64,000 nt of DNA from positions 16,877-80,876 of the forward strand of contig DATKAZ010000061.1 of the NCBI GenBank assembly GCA_035514535.1, in the 5' to 3' direction. Positions within the stretch are counted from its first letter, which is position 1. The number at the start of each line of letters is the position of its first letter. The notes below the pieces were generated by a model. The model did not search any database, was not told the DNA's origin, and was given only the letters and a program-made list of their open reading frames with translations. Below, piece after piece: positions 45,053 through 52,519 of this stretch. The DNA comes from XN24 sp035514535. GTDB lineage: Bacteria > Pseudomonadota > Gammaproteobacteria > Steroidobacterales > XN24. A program made the position numbers and the translations under genes.

Positions 45053-46465
45053 ATGGACCTGGACGACCGCCGCCGGCTGAACCCCGAGGGCTTCGCCCGC
45101 CAGGACCGCGCCAGGGACCTGGAGACCGAGATCGCCACCCTCGCCGCACATATCCATGCCGCCAGTTACCGGCTCATCGAGTTGCTCGGCGAGTTCGAGG
45201 CCGTGCGTGGCTGGGAGGGCTGGCCGTCGCCGGCCCACTGGCTGCAGTGGCGTTGCGGCTTCTCGCTGAATGCCGCGCGGGAGAAGTTCCGCGTCGCCCG
45301 CGCCCTGCCGGCGCTGCCGTTGATCAGCGCCGAGTTCCAACGGGGCGCGCTGTCCTTCGCCCAGGTGCGAGCGATGACGCGCGTGGCGACGCCGGACAAT
45401 GAGGTCACGGTGCTGATGTGGGCGCGGCATTCCACCGCCTCGCAGCTCGAGCGCTTCGCGCGGCTGTACCGGCGACATGGCGAGAACGCCGCGGCGCTGG
45501 CGCAGCATCGCGAGCGGAGCTTCAGCCACTGGGAGGAGGACGACGGGATGGTGAGCTTTCACATCCGGCTGCCGGCGGAGCAGGCGGCGGTGGTGCTGAA
45601 GGCCGTGGCGGCGGCCAAGGACTCGCTGGATGGCAGCGACCGCGAGGAGCTCATGCTGGCGCGAACGGGGGATGAAGGCCTCGACGAAGAGGGCGAAACC
45701 CTGCATGTGGACGAGGACGTTTCCGCGGAAACGCGCCGCGCGCGGCGGGCGGATGCCTTCGTACGCGTGATGGAGAGCTACCTCGAACCCGACGCGCGCC
45801 CGCGGGCCGTAGCCGAGAAGTACCAGGTGCACGTGCATCTCGACCTGCGGCAGCACACCGACGGGCCGGTCGCGGACCCGGATGCGCCGGCGCTGGCCGA
45901 GGAGACGATCCGGCGCCTCGGCTGCGAGGCGAACCTCGTCGCCGTGCTCCACGATGGCGACGAGATCCTCTCGGTGGGGCGCCGGACGCGCGCCGTGCCG
46001 CCGGCGATCCGGCGGGCGTTGCGATTGCGCGATCGCGGCTGCCGTTTCCCGGGTTGCTCGCATACCCGCCATGTCGATGCCCACCACATCCGCCACTGGG
46101 CGGACGGTGGCGAGACGAAGCTGTCCAATCTCGTGGAACTGTGCGGGCGCCATCACCGCCTGCTGCACGAGGGCGGCTATGGCCTGAAGCTGACCGACGA
46201 CGGGGCGCTGGTCTTCACGCGGCCTGGCGGCGAGCGGATTCCCGACGTTCCCCGGCCGCTGGAGCTCACTGGCGATCCCATCGACTTCCTGCGCCAGGCC
46301 CACGGCCGCGCGGACGTTTCCGCGGAAACGTGGCGGTGTCATTGGGATGGTGTGGCCCCGGACTACGGCACACTGGTGGAAATTCTCGGCCGGCGGCGAC
46401 CGCCGGCGGGCGTCGCGAATCAGGCCTGCTGGCGCGAGTGCAGCCAGCCCGGCAGGAAGCTGTAG
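45053..46465 (+). CDS. DUF222/13E12-family HNH nuclease
   Basis: This 470-residue protein has an N-terminal DUF222 region (helical, about residues 15-330) and a C-terminal HNH nuclease fold: RGCRFPGCSHTRHVDAHHIR then HWADGGETKLSNLVELCGRH, with cysteine zinc ligands, the DAHH pair and the N and H of the motif intact. Such genes are multi-copy and mobile-looking in many bacteria, but the target is unknown. ATG 45053 has AAAGGA 9 bases upstream; ATG 45023 would add ten residues. Two identical 16-base palindromes lie in the gene and both encode DVSAET. The 3' end overlaps the convergent cysteine synthase gene by 46 bases. Confidence 0.88.
   Translation: MDLDDRRRLNPEGFARQDRARDLETEIATLAAHIHAASYRLIELLGEFEAVRGWEGWPSPAHWLQWRCGFSLNAAREKFRVARALPALPLISAEFQRGALSFAQVRAMTRVATPDNEVTVLMWARHSTASQLERFARLYRRHGENAAALAQHRERSFSHWEEDDGMVSFHIRLPAEQAAVVLKAVAAAKDSLDGSDREELMLARTGDEGLDEEGETLHVDEDVSAETRRARRADAFVRVMESYLEPDARPRAVAEKYQVHVHLDLRQHTDGPVADPDAPALAEETIRRLGCEANLVAVLHDGDEILSVGRRTRAVPPAIRRALRLRDRGCRFPGCSHTRHVDAHHIRHWADGGETKLSNLVELCGRHHRLLHEGGYGLKLTDDGALVFTRPGGERIPDVPRPLELTGDPIDFLRQAHGRADVSAETWRCHWDGVAPDYGTLVEILGRRRPPAGVANQACWRECSQPGRKL
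45718..45733. repeat. 16-base perfect palindrome, copy 1, inside the HNH gene
   Basis: CGTTTCCGCGGAAACG is a perfect palindrome. It is read in frame as part of DVSAET in the charged linker between DUF222 parts. An identical copy is at 46315-46330 and a variant at 36429-36444. Confidence 0.85.
46315..46330. repeat. 16-base perfect palindrome, copy 2, inside the HNH gene
   Basis: Identical to 45718-45733, again preceded by GA and read as DVSAET, here about 40 residues after the HNH domain. The two copies share the flanking GGACGTTTCC text, so about 18 bases are identical. Confidence 0.85.
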
Positions 46466-47934
46466 GGATCGGCCTCGGCCTGGGCATCGAAAGACACGCC
46501 GTTGGCTGCAAGCTTCTCCTGCAGCGTGCCCGCGATCCAGGCGTCGAAGGTCTCGGTGCAACCGCCGATGTGCTCCCCGCCCACGTATACCTGCGGAATA
46601 TTGTTGGTGCCGAGCCGCTGCCTGAGAACGGCGCGGATCTTGCCGCCGCGGTCGTCCTCCTGGTACGCGACCGAATCGAGGTCGACTGAACGATAAGCAA
46701 TGCCGTAGGCGGCAAACAGCTTGCGCACGGCCCAGCAGAATTCGCACCATTCCAGCGCGAACATCACGACGGGCTGCGCGGAGTCGCCGAGCACCTCGTC
46801 GACGAACGCGACCGCATCCTGCGATGGTCCGATTGCAGCCGTGTCCGCGCTCGGGGCCGGGGCGGGCGCCGGCGTCGGCGCGCCGCCGGCGTCGAATCGA
46901 TAACCGGGCGTGGAGCGGGAGATCTCGCGTTCCTCGTCGCTCATCTCGACGGGGACTGCCTCGAACAAGGGCGTGCTCAGGTAGCGCTCGCCGGTGTCCG
47001 GCAGCATGCACAGGACCGTCTCGCCCTCCGCGGCGGAGGCGCACACGTCGAGCGCGCCGGCGAGGGTCGCGCCGCCGGAAATGCCGGTGAAGATGCCTTC
47101 CTGGGTCGCCAGTGCCTGCGCGAGCCTGAGCGCCTCAGCGCCGCTGACGGGGACGATGCGGTCGATCAACCCCAGCCCGACGGCATCTTCCGTCAGTTTC
47201 GGGACGAAATCCGGGCTCCACCCCTGCATGAGGTGCGGCCGGAAACGCGGGTGGCTGCCCGCGGGCGCGCCGTCTGCGCCGCGCGGCTGGGCGATGCCGC
47301 TGCCCAGGACCTGGGAATTGTCGGGTTCACAGACGGCGATGCGCGTTTCCGGGCGCTCCGCCTTGAGTACGCGCGCCACGCCCTTGAGCGTGCCGCCGGT
47401 ACCGTATCCCGTCACCCACCAGTCGAGCCGCTCGCCCGCGAACGCCGCGAGGATCTCGGGGGCGGTCGTGCGCGAGTGGATGTCCGCGTTGGCCTCGTTC
47501 TCGAACTGGCGGCACAGGAACCAGCCGTGCGCTGCCGCAAGCTCGACCGCCTTGGCCAGCATGCCGCTGCCTTTTTCCGACGCCGGCGTGAGGACCACGC
47601 GCGCACCGAGGAAGCGCATCATCTTGCGCCGCTCGATGCTGAAATTCTCGGCCATGACGAGGACCAGTGGATAGCCCTTGGTGGCGCAGACCATGGCGAG
47701 GCCGATGCCCGTATTGCCGCTGGTGGCCTCGACGACCGTCTGCCCCGGCTGCAGGGCGCCGCTGCGCTCGGCGGCCTCGATGATGCCCAGTGCGAGCCGG
47801 TCTTTCACCGAGCCGAGCGGGTTGAAAGCCTCCAGCTTGGCATACAGGTTGACGCCGGGAGGGGCGAGACGGTTGATGCGCACCACCGGCGTGCGGCCGA
47901 TCGTCTCGAGAATGTCGGCGAATTTCGTTGGCAT
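46420..47934 (-). CDS. Cysteine synthase fused to a glutaredoxin domain
   Basis: The first 310 or so residues of this 504-residue protein are an O-acetylserine sulfhydrylase: PLP lysine Lys44 in GSVKDRL, TSGNTGIGLAM substrate loop and GTGGTLKG phosphate loop. After a proline/alanine linker (about 348-365, PTPAPAPAPSA) comes a glutaredoxin domain with the dithiol motif CEFC at 397-400 and NNIPQVYVGGEHIGGCTET. The fusion suggests that cysteine formation is tied to thiol redox state or that the domain reduces a substrate or the enzyme itself. The 3' end overlaps the HNH gene. Confidence 0.93.
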   Translation of the reverse strand: MPTKFADILETIGRTPVVRINRLAPPGVNLYAKLEAFNPLGSVKDRLALGIIEAAERSGALQPGQTVVEATSGNTGIGLAMVCATKGYPLVLVMAENFSIERRKMMRFLGARVVLTPASEKGSGMLAKAVELAAAHGWFLCRQFENEANADIHSRTTAPEILAAFAGERLDWWVTGYGTGGTLKGVARVLKAERPETRIAVCEPDNSQVLGSGIAQPRGADGAPAGSHPRFRPHLMQGWSPDFVPKLTEDAVGLGLIDRIVPVSGAEALRLAQALATQEGIFTGISGGATLAGALDVCASAAEGETVLCMLPDTGERYLSTPLFEAVPVEMSDEEREISRSTPGYRFDAGGAPTPAPAPAPSADTAAIGPSQDAVAFVDEVLGDSAQPVVMFALEWCEFCWAVRKLFAAYGIAYRSVDLDSVAYQEDDRGGKIRAVLRQRLGTNNIPQVYVGGEHIGGCTETFDAWIAGTLQEKLAANGVSFDAQAEADPYSFLPGWLHSRQQA

Positions 47935-47967
47935 GACCTGCTCCCCGCTGCACCGTATTCTGCGGGC

Positions 47968-47995
47968 ATTATACTGCCGTGCAAACTGACGTCAG
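47968..47995. promoter_or_regulatory. Divergent promoter region with a 10-base palindrome
   Basis: TATAAT on the minus strand (47968-47973) and TATACT on the plus strand (47970-47975) overlap and could serve as -10 elements for the cysteine synthase fusion and the aminotransferase gene. CTGACGTCAG at 47986-47995 is a perfect palindrome between them and the aminotransferase start, a possible operator. The -35 elements are weak. Confidence 0.4.
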
Positions 47996-48011
47996 CCGGA
48001 GCTGTCTTGAC

Positions 48012-49208
48012 ATGATCCCCCAGTCCTTCCACCCGCCGCAGCGGACGCTGCTTGGCCCGGGGCCTTCGGATGTCCATCCCCGCGTGCTCGAGGCCATGGG
48101 CCGGCCGACGATCGGCCATCTCGACCCGCAGTTCGTCGCGATGATGGACGACCTGAAGCACCTCTTGCAGTACGCCTTCCGGACCGCCAACCCGTTGACC
48201 ATCCCGGTGTCCGGCCCGGGCTCCGCCGGCATGGAAGCGGCGTTCGTCAATCTCGTCGAACCTGGCGATACGGTCGTCGTCTGCATCAACGGCGTGTTCG
48301 GCGGCCGCATGAAGGAAAACGTCGAGCGCTGCGGCGGCACGGCGGTCATCGTCGATGACGAGTGGGGCCGGCCGGTGGATCCGGACAAGGTGGCGGCGGC
48401 GCTGCAGGCCCATCCCGAGGCCGGCATTCTCGCCTTCGTGCACGCCGAGACGTCCACCGGCGCACGGTCCGACGCCGAAGCACTTTGCCGGCTCGCCCGG
48501 GAACACGGCTGCCTCGTGATCATGGATGCCGTGACATCGCTCGGCGGGATCCCCGTGGAGGTGGACGGCTGGGGCGTGGACGCCGTCTATTCCGGCTCGC
48601 AGAAATGCCTGTCGTGCACGCCCGGTCTGTCGCCGCTGAGCCTGTCGGCCCGTGCGGTGGAGCGGATTCGCGCTCGCACGCGTCCCGTGCAGAGCTGGTT
48701 TTTGGACCTGAACCTGGTGATGGGCTACTGGGGCGGCGCTGAGTCGACGCCGAAGCGCGCTTATCATCACACGGCGCCGATCAATGCCCTGTACGGACTG
48801 CACGAGTCGCTGGTCATGCTGGCCGAGGAAGGCCTCGAGGCAAGCTGGGCGCGCCACCGCGACATGCACCTGGCGTTGAAGGCCGGCATCGAGGCCATGG
48901 GGCTCGAATTCCTGGTCGAGGCGCCGTGGCAGCTTCCGCAGCTGAACGCCGTGCGCGTTCCGGACGGCGTCGACGAGGCCGCGGTTCGGCAGCGCCTGCT
49001 GGACCAGTTCGGCCTCGAGATCGGCGGCGGCCTCGGCGTGCTGGCCGGCAAGGTCTGGCGCATCGGGTTGATGGGCTACAGCGCACGCCCGCGCAATGTG
49101 CTGCTGTGCCTCGAGGCGCTCCAGGCCGCCCTGGCCGGGCTCGCGGGCGTTGCGACCGAAGCGGGGCCCGAGGCCGCCCGGCGCATCCTCGCGGATGTCG
49201 CGGCCTGA
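48012..49208 (+). CDS. Alanine/serine-glyoxylate aminotransferase family protein
   Basis: This 398-residue fold-type I PLP enzyme has LLGPGPSDVHPRVLEAMGRP at the N-terminus, the VDAVTSLGGIPVEVD cofactor aspartate region and PLP lysine Lys198 in YSGSQKCLSCTPGL. The group includes serine-glyoxylate, alanine-glyoxylate and related transaminases; the exact amino donor is not determined. ATG 48012 was chosen because GGAG lies about 10 bases upstream and family members start close to the GPGP motif. It diverges from the cysteine synthase fusion, which uses serine-derived substrate, so both may serve serine and sulfur metabolism. Confidence 0.88.
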   Translation: MIPQSFHPPQRTLLGPGPSDVHPRVLEAMGRPTIGHLDPQFVAMMDDLKHLLQYAFRTANPLTIPVSGPGSAGMEAAFVNLVEPGDTVVVCINGVFGGRMKENVERCGGTAVIVDDEWGRPVDPDKVAAALQAHPEAGILAFVHAETSTGARSDAEALCRLAREHGCLVIMDAVTSLGGIPVEVDGWGVDAVYSGSQKCLSCTPGLSPLSLSARAVERIRARTRPVQSWFLDLNLVMGYWGGAESTPKRAYHHTAPINALYGLHESLVMLAEEGLEASWARHRDMHLALKAGIEAMGLEFLVEAPWQLPQLNAVRVPDGVDEAAVRQRLLDQFGLEIGGGLGVLAGKVWRIGLMGYSARPRNVLLCLEALQAALAGLAGVATEAGPEAARRILADVAA

Positions 49209-49291
49209 GGCGCATTACGGAACATACGGGCGAAGCGCGCGGGGTGTTCGGCTAGAATTTGCCTCGCCCCCGTCCGGAGCAAGCACTTCCA

Positions 49292-49834
49292 ATGGCCGAT
49301 ATCCTGCTGCTGTATGCCAGCGTGTACGGACACACGAAGCGGATCTGCGATCGCATGCGGGCGACGCTGGAGAGTAGCGGGCACCGGGTAGAGCTCGTGC
49401 CGCTCGACGCCGCTGCCGTGGATCCGGCGAGCTATGACGCGATCCTGATAGGGGCGAGCATTCGCAACGGCAAGCACAACCCCGCCGTGATGGAATTCAT
49501 CCTGCGCCACCAGGCACTGCTGGAGGCGAAACCCAGCGGTTTCTTTTCCGTCAATCTCGTGGCGCGCAAGCCGCACAAGAACACGCCGGAGACTAACCCC
49601 TACGTCAAGGCCTTCGTTGCCCGGAGTCCCTGGCGGCCCGGGCTCGTCGGCGTGTTTGGCGGTGACCTGAACTACCAGCGCTACAGTGCCTTCGACCGCA
49701 ACGTCATCCGCTTTATCATGTGGTTGACCAAGGGGCCGACCGACCCGCGTACCGAGGCCGAGTACACCGACTGGGACGAAGTCCGGCGCTTCGCCGAGCG
49801 TTTCGCGGCGCTCGCCGGCGGGCCCGCCTCCTGA
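49292..49834 (+). CDS. hemG: Quinone-dependent protoporphyrinogen IX dehydrogenase
   Basis: HemG oxidises protoporphyrinogen IX to protoporphyrin IX in heme synthesis and passes electrons to the quinone pool. The 180-residue protein has a flavodoxin fold with the FMN phosphate loop YASVYGHTKRI, GASIRNGKHNP, and FFSVNLVARKPHKNTPETNP, the insert characteristic of HemG. ATG 49292 has a CCGGAGC sequence about 12 bases upstream. A hydrophobic b-type cytochrome-like protein is encoded immediately after. Confidence 0.92.
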   Translation: MADILLLYASVYGHTKRICDRMRATLESSGHRVELVPLDAAAVDPASYDAILIGASIRNGKHNPAVMEFILRHQALLEAKPSGFFSVNLVARKPHKNTPETNPYVKAFVARSPWRPGLVGVFGGDLNYQRYSAFDRNVIRFIMWLTKGPTDPRTEAEYTDWDEVRRFAERFAALAGGPAS

Positions 49835-50346
49835 CGGCCTCAGGGAATCGCCTGGCCGGCGTCCAGCACTTCCTGCTGGCGGCCTGCTCCGCGTGGCTGA
49901 TCCTGACCAGTCCATGGGTGCATATGTACCGCGGCGTGCCGCGCACCACGGGCCTGCTCGACTACGGTCACGTCGCTGTCGGCCTGGTCGCACTGGTATT
50001 GGCCGCCACCTTCACGATTTTCTGCGCGCGCCACGGGAGCTGGCGCGTGTATTTTCCATGGCTCACCGGGTCGCTTGCCGCGGTCGGGCGGGACCTGCGC
50101 GGCCTGCTGCGGGGTGCAGTGCCAACCAGCGAAGGCGGCGGCCTGTTCGCGCTGCTCGAGGGCCTGCTGTTGCTGGCGACGCTCGCCGCCGGCGTGACCG
50201 GCGCCGCCTGGCTGCTGGTCCAGGGCTCGACCGAGGCAGTAACCTTGCGGCATTACCATATCTTCGCCGCGCGCGGCATGACGGCGTTGCTGGTGCTGCA
50301 CATCTTCGCCGTGTCGCTGCACCTGCTGGAATTCATCAGGGAGTGA
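49831..50346 (+). CDS. Four-helix b-type cytochrome-like membrane protein (start uncertain)
   Basis: The conserved-looking part, about 165 residues, has four membrane segments, around VQHFLLAACSAWLILTSPW, GHVAVGLVALVLAATFTIFC, LLEGLLLLATLAAGVTGAAW and GMTALLVLHIFAVSLHLLEF. Histidines occur in or near each (QHF, YGH, RHYH, LHIF, SLHLL), the pattern of the cytochrome b561 / formate dehydrogenase gamma superfamily. No ATG fits the start: a CTG at 49831 overlapping the hemG stop, or a longer upstream frame from 49720, are possible. A partner in quinone-linked electron transfer, perhaps for HemG, is inferred only from position. Confidence 0.6.
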   Translation: MTASGNRLAGVQHFLLAACSAWLILTSPWVHMYRGVPRTTGLLDYGHVAVGLVALVLAATFTIFCARHGSWRVYFPWLTGSLAAVGRDLRGLLRGAVPTSEGGGLFALLEGLLLLATLAAGVTGAAWLLVQGSTEAVTLRHYHIFAARGMTALLVLHIFAVSLHLLEFIRE

Positions 50347-50351
50347 AACCG

Positions 50352-52511
50352 ATGGCAAGTGACGAAGCGGCCGCCGCGCCCCATCGCTGGCGTTTTTACC
50401 GCTGTGGCGGGTTCGACCAGGTCGCGATCGAGACCGGCGAAGATCTGCGCCATCTCGCGGAGCTGGATCCCAAGCTGTGGACGGCCTTGAGCTGCCCGAC
50501 GACAGGCCTGGAGTTCGACGCCCGCACGCTGGCGCTCATTGATGGCGACGGGGACGGCCAGATTCGCGTGCCGGAGATCCTGGCGGCCGTGGCCTGGGTA
50601 TACCGGATGATCAAAGATCCGCAGGCACTGTTCGCCGCTGAACCACTGTCGCTGGATACGATCGACGACAGCCACGCCGAGGGCGCAGTCCTGAAGGCCG
50701 CCGCGGCGAAGGTTCTCGGTTATCTCGACAAGCCGGCGGACAGGGCAGTCGAAGTCGGGGACTTCGCCGACATGACGCGGCTGTTCGCCCCCGGTCATTT
50801 CAATGGCGACGGCGTCGTGCCGGCGACCCTGGCGGCCGACGAGATGCTCAAGAGAGTCATCGAGGAAATCGTGGCGACCCAGGGCGCCATCGTCGATCGC
50901 AGTGGTGAGCCCGGCATCACCGCGGAATCGCTGGAGGCCTACTTTGCGCAAGCGGAGAGCGTACTCGCGTGGCGCGCCCGTGCGGCCGAATCGGCGGAGC
51001 TGGTCCTGCCCCTGGGCGAAGCAACGGCCGGAGCCGCCGACGCGTTCGCGGCGGTACAGGCCAAGGTCGACGACTATTTCGCGCGCTGTCGCCTCGTGGC
51101 GTTCGACGCGCGCGCGGACGAGGGCCTCAATCCGCCTGCCACCGTCTATGCGGCACTCGGCGAGCGCCTGCTCGACACCGGCGATGCCGACATGACCGCG
51201 CTGCCCCTCGCAGAGGTCGCGGCCGGCAAGTCGTTGCCGCTGGCCGAGGGCGTCAATCCGGCCTGGGCCGGGCGGATTGCCCAGCTGCACGACGAAGTCG
51301 TCGAGCCGTTGCTGGGCCTCCGTGAAGCGCTCACCGCGGAGGAGTGGCGCGAGCTGTCGGCGAAGTTTGCCGCGTATCGGGCATGGATGAGCGAACGCCC
51401 CGCGACGCTCGTGCACGACCTGGACCCGGAGCACCTCGAACGCATCAGGAACGACGGCACCCGCGAACGCCTGGCCGGACTGATCGAGAAGGACCTGATG
51501 GCCGAGACCTCGGCGGCCAACATCGATGCCGTGGAACGCCTCGTGCGGTACCAGCGCGATCTCGTCAAGCTGCTGCGCAATTTCGTCACGCTGAGCGATT
51601 TCTATGGCGGCGAGCACAAGGCCATCTTCCAGGCCGGAACCCTGTATCTCGACCGGCGCAGCTGCGAACTCGTGCTGCGCGTCGCCGACATGGGCCGGCA
51701 TGCAGCCATGGCGCCGTTCAGCGGCTGTTACCTCGTCTATTGCACCTGCGTGCGCGCCGGCAGCGAGCCGATCGAGATCGTCGCCGCGTTGACCGGCGGC
51801 GAAACCGACGAGCTCATGGTCCCCGGGCGCAATGGGCTGTTCTACGACCGCGCCGGGCGTGACTGGCGGGCGACCGTGGTGAAGGTCGTCGAGCAGCCCG
51901 TGAGCATCCGCCAGGCATTCTGGTCGCCGTACCGGCGCCTCGCCAGTCTCATCGAGAGCCAGATCCGCAAGTTCGCTGCCTCCCGCGACAAGGACGTGGA
52001 AAGCAGGACGGCCAGTGGTGTGGCCGACGCCGCCGCCACCGCCGACGGTGCTGAGGCGAGGGCCCAACAGGCTTTCGACATCGCGAAATTTGCGGGCATT
52101 TTCGCGGCGATGGGCCTCGCGATCGGGGCCATCGGCGCGGTGCTTGCGGCGGTGGTCGGCGGACTGTTCACCTTGTCATTGTGGCAACTGCCGCTTGCGT
52201 TCGCGGCTATCCTGCTCATCATTTCGGGCCCGTCGATGCTGCTTGCCTACATGACCTTGCGAAGGCGCAACCTCGGGCCGCTGCTTGACGCCAATGGTTG
52301 GGCCGTGAATGCGCGTGCGCGCATCAATGTGCCGTTTGGCGGAGCGCTCACGGCCGTGGCCACGCTGCCGGCAGGCTCGCGCCGCTCGTTGCAGGATCCC
52401 TACGCGGAAAAGAAACGGCCGTGGAGGACCTGGCTGTTTCTCGTGGCGCTCGCGGTATTGCTCGCCGTGCTGTGGCGCCAGGGGTGGTTCGCCGGATTGT
52501 CGGGAAGCTGA
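50352..52511 (+). CDS. Large EF-hand membrane protein of unknown function
   Basis: The 719-residue product has a textbook EF-hand loop at residues 64-75 (DGDGDGQIRVPE: acidic at positions 1, 3, 5, Gly6, Ile8, Glu12) and a second degenerate one near HFNGDGVVPATLA (about 152-164). A long soluble, mostly helical middle follows. Two membrane segments lie near residues 580-640 and one near 693-713. No catalytic motif was recognised. It starts 6 bases after the cytochrome-like gene and probably shares its transcript. Calcium binding is the only property that can be predicted. Confidence 0.8.
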   Translation: MASDEAAAAPHRWRFYRCGGFDQVAIETGEDLRHLAELDPKLWTALSCPTTGLEFDARTLALIDGDGDGQIRVPEILAAVAWVYRMIKDPQALFAAEPLSLDTIDDSHAEGAVLKAAAAKVLGYLDKPADRAVEVGDFADMTRLFAPGHFNGDGVVPATLAADEMLKRVIEEIVATQGAIVDRSGEPGITAESLEAYFAQAESVLAWRARAAESAELVLPLGEATAGAADAFAAVQAKVDDYFARCRLVAFDARADEGLNPPATVYAALGERLLDTGDADMTALPLAEVAAGKSLPLAEGVNPAWAGRIAQLHDEVVEPLLGLREALTAEEWRELSAKFAAYRAWMSERPATLVHDLDPEHLERIRNDGTRERLAGLIEKDLMAETSAANIDAVERLVRYQRDLVKLLRNFVTLSDFYGGEHKAIFQAGTLYLDRRSCELVLRVADMGRHAAMAPFSGCYLVYCTCVRAGSEPIEIVAALTGGETDELMVPGRNGLFYDRAGRDWRATVVKVVEQPVSIRQAFWSPYRRLASLIESQIRKFAASRDKDVESRTASGVADAAATADGAEARAQQAFDIAKFAGIFAAMGLAIGAIGAVLAAVVGGLFTLSLWQLPLAFAAILLIISGPSMLLAYMTLRRRNLGPLLDANGWAVNARARINVPFGGALTAVATLPAGSRRSLQDPYAEKKRPWRTWLFLVALAVLLAVLWRQGWFAGLSGS

Positions 52512-52519
52512 TACCCCGG

